Shown: positions 17,605 to 25,095 of the stretch, piece by piece
Layout of the letters: the number at the start of each line of letters is the position of its first letter
Numbering within the stretch: position 1 is the first letter of the stretch
Origin: an uncultured Microbacterium sp.
Lineage (GTDB): Bacteria > Actinomycetota > Actinomycetes > Actinomycetales > Microbacteriaceae
DNA length: 64,000 nt
NCBI RefSeq assembly: GCF_945952435.1
Contig: NZ_CAMFHZ010000013.1
Span: 1 to 64,000, forward strand
Direction of reading: 5' to 3'
The notes under the pieces: model-generated
The model's input: only the letters and a program-made list of their open reading frames with translations
Told to the model about the DNA's origin: nothing
The model's database searches: none
Translations under genes and position numbers: made by a program

Positions 17605-19162
17605 CGCCCACATAGGCGAGGCGCCGTTCCTCGTCGATCGCCTCGAACCCGCTCGCGTACGAGATCGGGAGGAGTCCCTCGGAGCAGCCGACGAGATACA
17701 CGTGCGGCCACTCGAGGCCCTTGGCGGCGTGCAGGGTCGAGAGCGTCACCGTGCTCAGCACGGGCTCGTGCTGGTCCTTAGCCCGGGCGAACAGGTCGTC
17801 CGCGAAGGCCCGCATCGTGGTGGCCTCCGGCGCGTCCTCGGCGAGGCGCAGCACCGCGCGACGCGCCTCCCAGGCGTCGCGGAGGGCGCCCCCCGCCTCG
17901 GGCGGCTCGTCGGTGTAGCCGAGCCCGCGCAGCACGTCGCGCACGGCGGGGAGGAAGGCGTGCTGCTGCGGCGCGACGGCTGCGGCCCGCAGCGCCTGCA
18001 CGGCCTGGCGCACTTCGGGCATGTCGAAGAAACGACGTCCCCCGAGCACGCTCGCCGCGACCCCCGCGGCCGCGAGCGCCTGAAGGATCGCGCCCGACTG
18101 GGAATGGGCCCGGTAGAGCACCGCGATCTCCTCGGGAGCCACGCCGTCCCTGATGCGCGCCGCGATCGAGCGGGCGACCCCCCGAGCCTCCTCCGCGTCG
18201 TCGTCGAACGCCACGACGACGGCCGGTTCGGCATCGGGGTGCGGCTCCGTCGGTGCGAGTTCGAGCGCACCGGGGCGACCCCGCATGAGCTCGTTGGCCA
18301 CGGTCAGCACGGGCTCGACCGAGCGGTAGTTCGTCTCGAGGCGCACGACGGTCGCGCCGGGATGACGTCGTTCGAACTCGAGCAGATAGCGCTGGTCGGC
18401 GCCGGCGAACGAGTAGATCGTCTGCGAGGCGTCTCCGACGACGCACAGATCGCCGCGGTCCCCCAGCCAGAGTTCGAGCAGACGGTGCTGCAGCGGCGAC
18501 ACGTCCTGGAACTCGTCCACCGTGAAGTGCCGGTACTGCTCGTGCACGGCGGCCGCGACGCGGGGCTCCGCTTCGAGCATGCCCGCGCAGGCCAGCAGCA
18601 CGTCCTCGAAGTCGAGCTGGTGCCGGTCGTCCTTCAACGTCTCGTAGGCGCGCGAGAGATCCGCGATCTGCGTGGCATCGAAACGCCCGATCTTCGCGCC
18701 CTTCTCCGCCGCCTCCTCGATCGAGAGCATCGAGACCTTGCGCCACTCGATCGCGGAGGCGAGGTCGCGCAGGGTCGCCGTGTCGGGGCGCAGACGCAGC
18801 AGGTCGGCCGCCTGCGCGAGCAGCCGTACCTTGTTGTCGACGATGGCGGGGGCAGGGCCTCCCGCGAGCGAGGGCCAGAAGAATCCGAGCTGCGCGAGGG
18901 CCGAGGCGTGGAAGGTCCGTGCGGAGACGCCCTCGACGCCGAGCGCGCGCAGACGCCCTCGCAGCTCCCCCGCGGCCTTCGCGGTGAACGTGACCGCCAT
19001 GACGCGGTTCGGCGAGTAGGCGCCCGTCTCCACGCCGTGCGCGATCCGATGCGTGATGACCCTGGTCTTGCCCGTCCCGGCGCCGGCGAGCACCGCGACG
19101 GGGCCGCGCAGGATGGAGGCGGCCTCGCGCTGACGCTCGTCGAGTCCGTCGAGAGCGCTCAC
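17456..19162 (-). CDS. UvrD/Rep-family superfamily 1 DNA helicase (UvrD2-like)
   Basis: This 568-aa protein has the SF1A motifs in order: AGAGTGKTRVITHR (27-40), FTAKAAGELRGRL, VDEFQDVSPLQ, GDASQTIYSF, LETNYRS and LHAAKGLEWPHVYLVG, ending YVGVTRAARTL. It lacks an HRDC domain that the mycobacterial UvrD2 carries, so it is a shorter version. It unwinds duplex DNA 3' to 5' in repair. The GTG start overlaps the NudC stop by 4 nt (GTGA), so the two are coupled. The 3' end overlaps the convergent TOMM-like gene by 149 bp. Upstream reading frames extend much further but translate as shadows of nudC. Confidence 0.93.
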   Translation of the reverse strand: MSALDGLDERQREAASILRGPVAVLAGAGTGKTRVITHRIAHGVETGAYSPNRVMAVTFTAKAAGELRGRLRALGVEGVSARTFHASALAQLGFFWPSLAGGPAPAIVDNKVRLLAQAADLLRLRPDTATLRDLASAIEWRKVSMLSIEEAAEKGAKIGRFDATQIADLSRAYETLKDDRHQLDFEDVLLACAGMLEAEPRVAAAVHEQYRHFTVDEFQDVSPLQHRLLELWLGDRGDLCVVGDASQTIYSFAGADQRYLLEFERRHPGATVVRLETNYRSVEPVLTVANELMRGRPGALELAPTEPHPDAEPAVVVAFDDDAEEARGVARSIAARIRDGVAPEEIAVLYRAHSQSGAILQALAAAGVAASVLGGRRFFDMPEVRQAVQALRAAAVAPQQHAFLPAVRDVLRGLGYTDEPPEAGGALRDAWEARRAVLRLAEDAPEATTMRAFADDLFARAKDQHEPVLSTVTLSTLHAAKGLEWPHVYLVGCSEGLLPISYASGFEAIDEERRLAYVGVTRAARTLTMTWSRDADRAGRRPSRFLAEIGRRSLRETAPSAMPGVRRG

Positions 19163-20061
19163 CGCCGGTACCAGTCGAGGATCAGGCGATGGGCGATCGA
19201 CGCCGTCCCGGGGAGGGCGACCGGCCCCTCGCCGGCGAGAGAGGTGCCGATCTCCGCGCGGGTCAGCCAGCGCACCTCGATGATCTCCTCGCCGTCGCCC
19301 CGGGCGGAGGCCTCGTCCGCCGCCGTGGCGTGGAAGCCCACCATGAGCGAGCGCGGGAACGGCCAGGGCTGCGAGGAGAAGTAGGCGAGGTCGGTGACGC
19401 GCACGCCCGCCTCCTCGGCGAGCTCGCGATGCACGGTGGCCTCGAGCGACTCCCCCGCCTCCACGAAGCCCGCGAAACAGGAATGCATGCGCCCTTTCCA
19501 CTGGGCGTTGGCCCCCAGCAGCAGCCGCTCGCCGTCGCGGCTCTGCACGGCCACGATGATCGCCGGATCCGTGCGCGGGAAGTGCTCACGTCCGCAGTTC
19601 TCGCAGCGCCGGGACCAGCCGCTCTGCCGCAGGCGCGCGATCCCTCCGCAGGTCGGGCAGAAGCCGTCGCGCAGCCAGCCGGCGAGCGCGATGGCGACGA
19701 CGAGCAGTTCGGCGTCGAAGGCGTCGACGACCGGCATGGCCTCGCGCAGATCCGCCCAGCGAGGCGCCCAGGAACCGTCCGCGTCCGTGTCGTCCTCGGG
19801 GTCCTGCAGAGCAAGGAGCAGCCCGGAACCGTCCGCACGGCGTCCCAACAGTGCCCACTCCCTCGTGTGCTCGAGCACGGGGTCGGCGGGAGACACGAGG
19901 AGCAGGCCGCCGTCGTCCACCGGCACACGGCGCTCGCGCACGACGAGCACGCCGGTCGCTTCATCGGCCCGCAGGCGGTCGATCGTGTGCGGATCCTCCC
20001 GCCACTCGCCCGCTCGATCCAGCACGGGCACGCCGGGATCCCCGGTCGCGTGACCCGTCAT
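19159..20061 (-). CDS. nudC: NAD(+)/NADH pyrophosphatase NudC (NUDIX)
   Basis: This 300-aa enzyme has the NudC zinc ribbon (Cys135, 138, 153, 156), the Nudix box running from Gly198 through RELAEEAGV (212-220), and the NudC-specific SQPWPFP at 230-236. It hydrolyses NADH/NAD+ to NMN(H) and AMP, and NudC enzymes can also remove NAD caps from RNA 5' ends. The ATG is preceded by AAGGGGAG. That start region lies inside a 62-bp repeat present three times, giving two upstream mini-ORFs that each end in an ATGA overlapping the next start. Position directly upstream of the UvrD gene matches Rv3199c-Rv3198c. Confidence 0.93.
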   Translation of the reverse strand: MTGHATGDPGVPVLDRAGEWREDPHTIDRLRADEATGVLVVRERRVPVDDGGLLLVSPADPVLEHTREWALLGRRADGSGLLLALQDPEDDTDADGSWAPRWADLREAMPVVDAFDAELLVVAIALAGWLRDGFCPTCGGIARLRQSGWSRRCENCGREHFPRTDPAIIVAVQSRDGERLLLGANAQWKGRMHSCFAGFVEAGESLEATVHRELAEEAGVRVTDLAYFSSQPWPFPRSLMVGFHATAADEASARGDGEEIIEVRWLTRAEIGTSLAGEGPVALPGTASIAHRLILDWYRR

Positions 20062-20123
20062 CGACTCCCCTTCACACAGGCGTGCCCGAGGACATCGGCC
20101 CGGTGCCGACCGTGACCCGTCAT
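20058..20123 (-). CDS. 21-codon leader mini-ORF 2 overlapping the nudC start
   Basis: This runs from the copy-2 ATG (20123) for 21 codons and ends in a TGA overlapping the nudC ATG by 4 nt. Its product differs from mini-ORF 1 at two residues (Val9 to Ala, Arg13 to Gly). Ribosomes finishing here could re-initiate at nudC. Confidence 0.4.
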   Translation of the reverse strand: MTGHGRHRADVLGHACVKGSR

Positions 20124-20185
20124 CGACTCCCCTTCACACAGGCGTGCCTGAGGACATCGACCCGGTGGCGACCGTGACCCGTCAT
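20120..20185 (-). CDS. 21-codon leader mini-ORF 1 upstream of nudC
   Basis: This runs from the copy-3 ATG (20185) for 21 codons to a TGA that overlaps the copy-2 ATG by 4 nt (ATGA). The predicted product is MTGHGRHRVDVLRHACVKGS plus R. It has the same AAGGGGAG ribosome site as nudC. It may be a coupling device rather than a functional peptide. Confidence 0.4.
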   Translation of the reverse strand: MTGHGRHRVDVLRHACVKGSR

Positions 20186-20248
20186 CGACTCCCCTTCACA
20201 CAGGCGTGGCGGGCCCGGCGTGGACGAGGCTCGACCTACCCTGGTGAC

Positions 20249-21652
20249 ATGGCTCGCTCACCCTTCACTCTAGCCGCGGCCGTCACCGCCGCGGTGCCCG
20301 GAGCCGATGTGATCGGCGCCCGCGCGCTCAGCGCCGACGGGGACGCCCGGTTCGACTCCGCAGTGGCGACGCTCGCCGACGGCACGGAGGTCGCGATCCG
20401 CGCCGCGAGCGACGACGACACGTCCTCCGAGCTGGCCAGGGAGAGCCTCGCGCTGCGGGCGCTGACCCCGGGGGCGCGATCGATGCTGCGCTTCGCCGCG
20501 CCGGAGCATCTCGGCGACGGCCGGGTGGGCGAGACGCGCACCCTCGTCACGACGCTCGTGCCCGGTTTCCAGATCGACGCCGCCGACATCCCTCCCGGCG
20601 CGGGAGCGGCCGCGGCGATCGGCAAGGCGGTCGCCGGGCTGCACGCGCTGCCGGCGTCGGTCGTGCGCGGGGCGGGTCTCGCCGAGCGGACGCCAGAGGA
20701 GGCCCGCGAGGAGATCCGCACCCTCGTGGACCGGGCGGCGGCGACGGGCCGCGTCTCGGCACGGCTCACGGTGCGATGGCGAGAGGCCGTCGACGCCGAC
20801 GAGCTGTGGCGCTTCGAGTCCGCGGTCACGCTCGGAGGCGCGCACGCCGGGTCGTTCCTGTTCGAGGACGACGACGAGCGTGGTCCGCGCGTGGTCGGCG
20901 TGATCGGCTGGCACGGGCTGTCGATCGGGGATCCGGCGGTCGACCTCGCTTGGCTCACCCTGGCCGCGGACGCACGGGACGACGTGCTCGACGCCTACGC
21001 CGGCGCGACGCTCCGCGCCCCGGACGGCGGGCTCGGGGTGCGCGCCCGCCTGCTCGCTGAGCTGGAGCTGGCGCGCTGGCTGCTGCACGGGCACGACACC
21101 CGCCGCTCGGACATCGTCGATGACGCGGCCGTGCTGCTGGACGCGCTCGCGGACGGGATCCACGACGACCTCGCGCCGCGGCCGGGATCCGGTGCAGGAG
21201 TCGACGAGGCGCTGTCGGCCCTGGACCGCGTGCCGGCCCGGGAACCCAACCCGATCGACACGTCGATGCAGACCGACGCCTACGATGCGACGGCGTTCGC
21301 GGGGATCGCGTCCGACGACACCGCGGCGTTCGGTCCCCGCGGCCACGCCGAGGAGCCCGAGGAAGAGCGGCGCGAGGAGCGCGGGCGACCGCAGGACGAT
21401 GCGGTGGCCCGGGACAGAGACGATCTCGATGCGACCGGTCCTCTCGAGGACCTGGACCCGAATGCGACCGCCGACCTCAGCGACCTCCGCGACGATCCCG
21501 ACCTGCGTGAGGACGGATCCGACCGGCGCTCCGGAGGCCGGACGCTGCTTCCCAGCGAGGGCGGGATCTCGGGCGAGGACAACGACGTCGCCGAAGCTCA
21601 CCGCGCCGCGCGCGCCGCGTTCCAGCGCTGGACCAGCTCCTCCTCGGAGTAG
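20249..21652 (+). CDS. APH/protein-kinase-fold protein lacking catalytic residues (probable pseudokinase)
   Basis: This 467-aa protein has an aminoglycoside-phosphotransferase-like domain at residues 1-310. The APH signature block GDPAVDLAW is intact at 227-235. However the Brenner motif, normally HGDxxxxN, reads HAGSFLF at 199-205, and the metal-binding Asp before that block is Gly (IGWHGL, 219-224), so phosphoryl transfer looks impossible. A strongly acidic Asp/Glu/Arg-rich tail of about 120 residues follows. ATG 20249 is leaderless: TACCCT is 6 nt upstream. It lies between divergent nudC and convergent adnB, overlapping the adnB end by 55 bp. A binding or scaffold role is possible; nothing is known here. 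Confidence 0.75.
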   Translation: MARSPFTLAAAVTAAVPGADVIGARALSADGDARFDSAVATLADGTEVAIRAASDDDTSSELARESLALRALTPGARSMLRFAAPEHLGDGRVGETRTLVTTLVPGFQIDAADIPPGAGAAAAIGKAVAGLHALPASVVRGAGLAERTPEEAREEIRTLVDRAAATGRVSARLTVRWREAVDADELWRFESAVTLGGAHAGSFLFEDDDERGPRVVGVIGWHGLSIGDPAVDLAWLTLAADARDDVLDAYAGATLRAPDGGLGVRARLLAELELARWLLHGHDTRRSDIVDDAAVLLDALADGIHDDLAPRPGSGAGVDEALSALDRVPAREPNPIDTSMQTDAYDATAFAGIASDDTAAFGPRGHAEEPEEERREERGRPQDDAVARDRDDLDATGPLEDLDPNATADLSDLRDDPDLREDGSDRRSGGRTLLPSEGGISGEDNDVAEAHRAARAAFQRWTSSSSE

Positions 21653-24600
21653 ATCCGATCGTCGCGGATGACGAGTTCGTCCGCGACGTAGAACAGCGCG
21701 ACGTCGATCTCGGCGAGCGGCACGCCGAATCGCCGGTGGTAGGCGAGACGGTACAGGGCCAACTGCAGCAACCGTTCCTCGCGCTCCTGCGCCGTCGACG
21801 GCGGCTTCCCCGTCTTCCAGTCGACGATCTCGATCCGTCCCGAGCGGTCCTGCCGGCGATAGACCGCGTCGAGCTTGCAGATCACGATCCGCGGCGGTTC
21901 CCCCTCGCCCACAGGCAGCGCGAAGTCGATCTCGGTCTCCACGGCGATCGGTTGCAGCGGCCCCCATTCGCTGCGCTCGAAGATCTCCCGCAGCCGGGCC
22001 AGATCCTCCGCATCGGCGCGGGCGCTCTCGTCGGTGCTCCCGCCCACCCCTGTGACGACAGGGGCGGGATCGTCGTCCCGGTCCCAGAGCGCATCGTCGA
22101 GCGAGGTGCCGACGCCCACGGATCCGGAGCGGTGCTCGACCCAGGCGTGGAAGAGCGTGCCGAGACGGGTCTGCCGGTAGGGGCGTTCCGGCATGGGCCG
22201 GGCGAGGGAGCGGATGGTGCCGGCATAGTCGGTCACGTAGTCCTTGAAGCGCGAGGCCGGAACCCGGGTGGGCGCATCCGCCAGCGCCCCGCGTCGCCGT
22301 GCCGCGCGCTCCGCGAGCAACCGTTCGAGCTCCGGCGACGCAACGGGCGGCTCCGGCGCCTCGGCGGCGCGACGGACCTCGTCGGCCGCCGCACTCACGC
22401 GGGACCGGCGGGCGCCGAGCGGATCCATCGGCCAGACGCTGGTGCGGGAGGCGCCCTCGTACGGGTTGTCCTCCGAGACCGCGGCGGGCAAGGGATCGAG
22501 CCCCAGCTCCTCGATCGCGTCGAGCAGGTAGGGACTCGGGGTCCGCGGGTTCTTCTGTCCGGCCCAGTGCGATCCGGTCAGCAGCAGATCGGTGCGGGCA
22601 CGGGTCATCGCGACGTATGCGAGACGGCGTTCCTCGGCGCGCTGATAGGCACGGTAGGCGTCCTTGAACCGCCGCAGTGCTCCGCCGGAGGGGTGCTCCT
22701 TGGTGATCCCTGCGAGCAGCGAGGCCTTCGCCGCCTTCTCCTGCTTCGCCGGATCCGGACCGGCCGCGTCGCGCGCCTCCTGCGGATCCCAGGCGAAACG
22801 CGGCAGCGCGTCCCGGTCGCCGCGCAGGGAGAACGGCACGACGCCGAACCCGAACCACCCCTGCGCGTCCGTGATGCGTCCGGGCAGCTCGTCCTCGACG
22901 AGGCGCACGACGGCGACGGCGTCCCACTCGAGGCCCTTGGACCCGTGGATCGTCAGCAGCTGCACGACGCCCGGCTCTGGCGGCTCCGTGCGCGGCATGA
23001 GCTCGTCGGTCATCTCGGCCTTGTCCAGCCAGGCGAGCAGGCTCGAGATCGTGCCGCGGTCGTCCGCGGTCAGGAACGCCCGCACCTCGTCGCCGAAGGC
23101 GCGCAGCTGCGTCGCCGCGACACGGGCCGGCCCGCGGGTCTCGTTGACCGCCAGCTCGATGTCGAGCCTCAGCTCGGTCTCGATCGTGCGGATGAGCTCG
23201 AGGATCGGCTGCCCGGAGGCCAGCCTCAGCCGTTCCAGCATCTCCCCCGCCGCGCGCAGCCGTGCCCGGCCCTCGGGACTGATCCCCCCGAGCAGACGGT
23301 AGTCGTCTCGCACGGCTCGGACGACGTCGACCGCATCGACGATCGAGACCGCCTCATCGGCTCCCCGCGAGGACCGCAGCCGTTCCCGGAGCTCGTCCGA
23401 GAGCGGGGCGAGGGCGCCGTCGCGCACGGCCAGCTCCCGGGCGAGATCGTGCAGGGCCGCCATGTCGGCGACGCCTACCGCGAACCGCGGGCCGACCAGC
23501 AGCCGGATCAGCGCGGACCCCGCGGTCGGATCGTGGATCACGCGGAGCGCGGAGACGACATCGACGACCTCCGGGGTCGCGAGCAGGCCGCCGAGCCCGA
23601 GGATGCGGTGCGGGATGCCCCGCGCAGCGAGCGCTCCCGCGAACGTCTGCATGTGCCGCTTCGAGCGGAACAGGATCGCGCCGGTGTGCGGGCGCCCCGC
23701 GGCGTCCTCGTCGTGCTGTCCGCGCAGTCCCGCGAACCAGTCGGCGACGTCGGCCGCCTCGTCGTCCACCGTCTCGCCGTAGCGGACCTCGACGCGGCCG
23801 GTGCCGGATCCGGGCCTCGCCTCGAGCTCCGGCACCGCGAGCCCCGGCTGCTGCAGCGGTCGCAGCACCCGGTTCGCGACGTCGAGGATGCGCTCGTCGT
23901 TGCGCCAGCTGGTCATGAGGCTGTACTGCGCGGGCGTGCGCTCCCGTGCGAACGTGCGCCCGAAGGCGTAGAGGTTGTCGGCGCTTGCGCCGCGCCAGCC
24001 GTAGATCGACTGATGCGGGTCGCCGACAGCCATGACTGCTCCGTCCCGGAACAGCGCGGAGAGGAAGCGGGTCTGGATGACCGAGGTGTCCTGGTACTCG
24101 TCGAGGAGGACGACGCGATGCTGCGCCCGGAGCTCGGCGCGCACCTCCGGCGCCGCCTCGACGATGTCGTAGGCCCCTCCGACCTGGTCGGCGAAGTCGC
24201 GCACGCCCCGCCGCCGCTTCTCGGCGATGTACTCGCGGACGAGCTCGGCCAGGATCGGCATCGCACGCAGGTTCGGCACGATCTTGTCGAGGTCGGTCTG
24301 CGGCAGGAAGGGCGCGAACTCGTCGGCCTGGGCCTGCGCGATCCTCACCATGTCGTCGAGGTCGACGCGGTGGTCGAGCACGTCGCCCGCGAGACGCTGC
24401 ACGGCGTCGATCACGCCGCCCAGCGCACGGTCCACGTCCTCCAGCCCCGGCAGCTCCGCACGCAGGACGACCGTGCGGGCGATGAGCCAGGAGGCCGACG
24501 TGCTGAGCATCGCGGCCTCGGGATCGCTGCCGATGTGCGCCGCGTGCTCGCGGACGATGCCGTCGGCGAACGCGTTGTAGGTCGAGACCCTCGGCCGGAT

Positions 24601-25095
24601 GATGAGGTCCTCCGTCGGACGCGGCGCGGTCGGGTCGGCCCCGGTTCCGAAGCGCTCGGCCAGGCCGTCGAGGACCTCGCGCTGCACCGTCGCACGCTGC
24701 GCCGGCGTGCGCGCCGCGGCGATCCGTGCGAGTGCGTCGGTCGCGACGATCTCGGGCAGGTGGGGCAGCAGGCCGCGCCGGCCGTACTCGTCGATCCGGT
24801 CGAGGCGCAGCGCGATCCGCTCCGCCAGCTCTCCCGCGGCCTTACGGGTGAACGTGAGACCGAGGATCTCGTCCCGGGCGACGTGGCCGTTCGCGACGAG
24901 CCAGACGACGCGGCCCGCCATCGTCTCGGTCTTGCCGCTGCCGGCGCCGGCGACGACGAGCGCCGGAGTCGGCGGCGCCTCGATCACCCTCTGCTGCGCC
25001 TCGGTCGGAGTGGGCAGCCCGAGCGCGGTCGCGATGTCGACCGCCGAGATCGCGAACCCGCCCTCCCAGGCGGACGCGGGTGTCCCGGCGCTCAC
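21598..25095 (-). CDS. adnB: AdnB-like ATP-dependent helicase-nuclease subunit
   Basis: This 1165-aa protein has UvrD-type motifs: AGAGSGKTE (49-57), FTRKAAGELAERI, LLDEYQDTS, GDPHQSIYGWRGA, LLTIHGSKGLEWDAV and AMTRARTDLLL. A C-terminal RecB-like nuclease (about residues 950-1160) follows, with KLDAVY, EIVDWKTGK and QLALYRLAY supplying the Asp, Asp, Lys and Gln/Tyr positions. AdnAB is the actinobacterial end-resection motor, functionally replacing RecBCD/AddAB; AdnB is the main motor subunit. The GTG start overlaps the adnA stop by 4 nt (GTGA). The subunit assignment rests on gene order and on its intact DEYQD Walker B compared with the degenerate motif in the neighbour. Confidence 0.88.
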   Translation of the reverse strand: MSAGTPASAWEGGFAISAVDIATALGLPTPTEAQQRVIEAPPTPALVVAGAGSGKTETMAGRVVWLVANGHVARDEILGLTFTRKAAGELAERIALRLDRIDEYGRRGLLPHLPEIVATDALARIAAARTPAQRATVQREVLDGLAERFGTGADPTAPRPTEDLIIRPRVSTYNAFADGIVREHAAHIGSDPEAAMLSTSASWLIARTVVLRAELPGLEDVDRALGGVIDAVQRLAGDVLDHRVDLDDMVRIAQAQADEFAPFLPQTDLDKIVPNLRAMPILAELVREYIAEKRRRGVRDFADQVGGAYDIVEAAPEVRAELRAQHRVVLLDEYQDTSVIQTRFLSALFRDGAVMAVGDPHQSIYGWRGASADNLYAFGRTFARERTPAQYSLMTSWRNDERILDVANRVLRPLQQPGLAVPELEARPGSGTGRVEVRYGETVDDEAADVADWFAGLRGQHDEDAAGRPHTGAILFRSKRHMQTFAGALAARGIPHRILGLGGLLATPEVVDVVSALRVIHDPTAGSALIRLLVGPRFAVGVADMAALHDLARELAVRDGALAPLSDELRERLRSSRGADEAVSIVDAVDVVRAVRDDYRLLGGISPEGRARLRAAGEMLERLRLASGQPILELIRTIETELRLDIELAVNETRGPARVAATQLRAFGDEVRAFLTADDRGTISSLLAWLDKAEMTDELMPRTEPPEPGVVQLLTIHGSKGLEWDAVAVVRLVEDELPGRITDAQGWFGFGVVPFSLRGDRDALPRFAWDPQEARDAAGPDPAKQEKAAKASLLAGITKEHPSGGALRRFKDAYRAYQRAEERRLAYVAMTRARTDLLLTGSHWAGQKNPRTPSPYLLDAIEELGLDPLPAAVSEDNPYEGASRTSVWPMDPLGARRSRVSAAADEVRRAAEAPEPPVASPELERLLAERAARRRGALADAPTRVPASRFKDYVTDYAGTIRSLARPMPERPYRQTRLGTLFHAWVEHRSGSVGVGTSLDDALWDRDDDPAPVVTGVGGSTDESARADAEDLARLREIFERSEWGPLQPIAVETEIDFALPVGEGEPPRIVICKLDAVYRRQDRSGRIEIVDWKTGKPPSTAQEREERLLQLALYRLAYHRRFGVPLAEIDVALFYVADELVIRDDRIYSEEELVQRWNAARAAR

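Larger units (their letters stand above)
20050..20208. repeat. 62-bp tandem repeat, 2.6 copies, duplicating the nudC start region
   Basis: Copies lie at 20050-20111, 20112-20173 and 20174-20208 (partial). Copies 1 and 2 differ at 3 of 62 positions. Each copy contains, on the minus strand, the same ribosome site (AAGGGGAG), spacer and ATGACGGGTCAC start. Period 62 is not a multiple of three. Confidence 0.92.

Noticed and set aside
19851..20177. A plus-strand frame reading the 62-bp repeats as RLPFTQA peptides
   Set aside because: No ribosome site or conserved start; it runs antisense to nudC. The repeats make sense on the minus strand, where they carry the nudC start.
20050..20208. Prophage or integrase attachment repeats
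   Set aside because: Copies are directly adjacent, contain a gene start, and no integrase or mobility gene is near.
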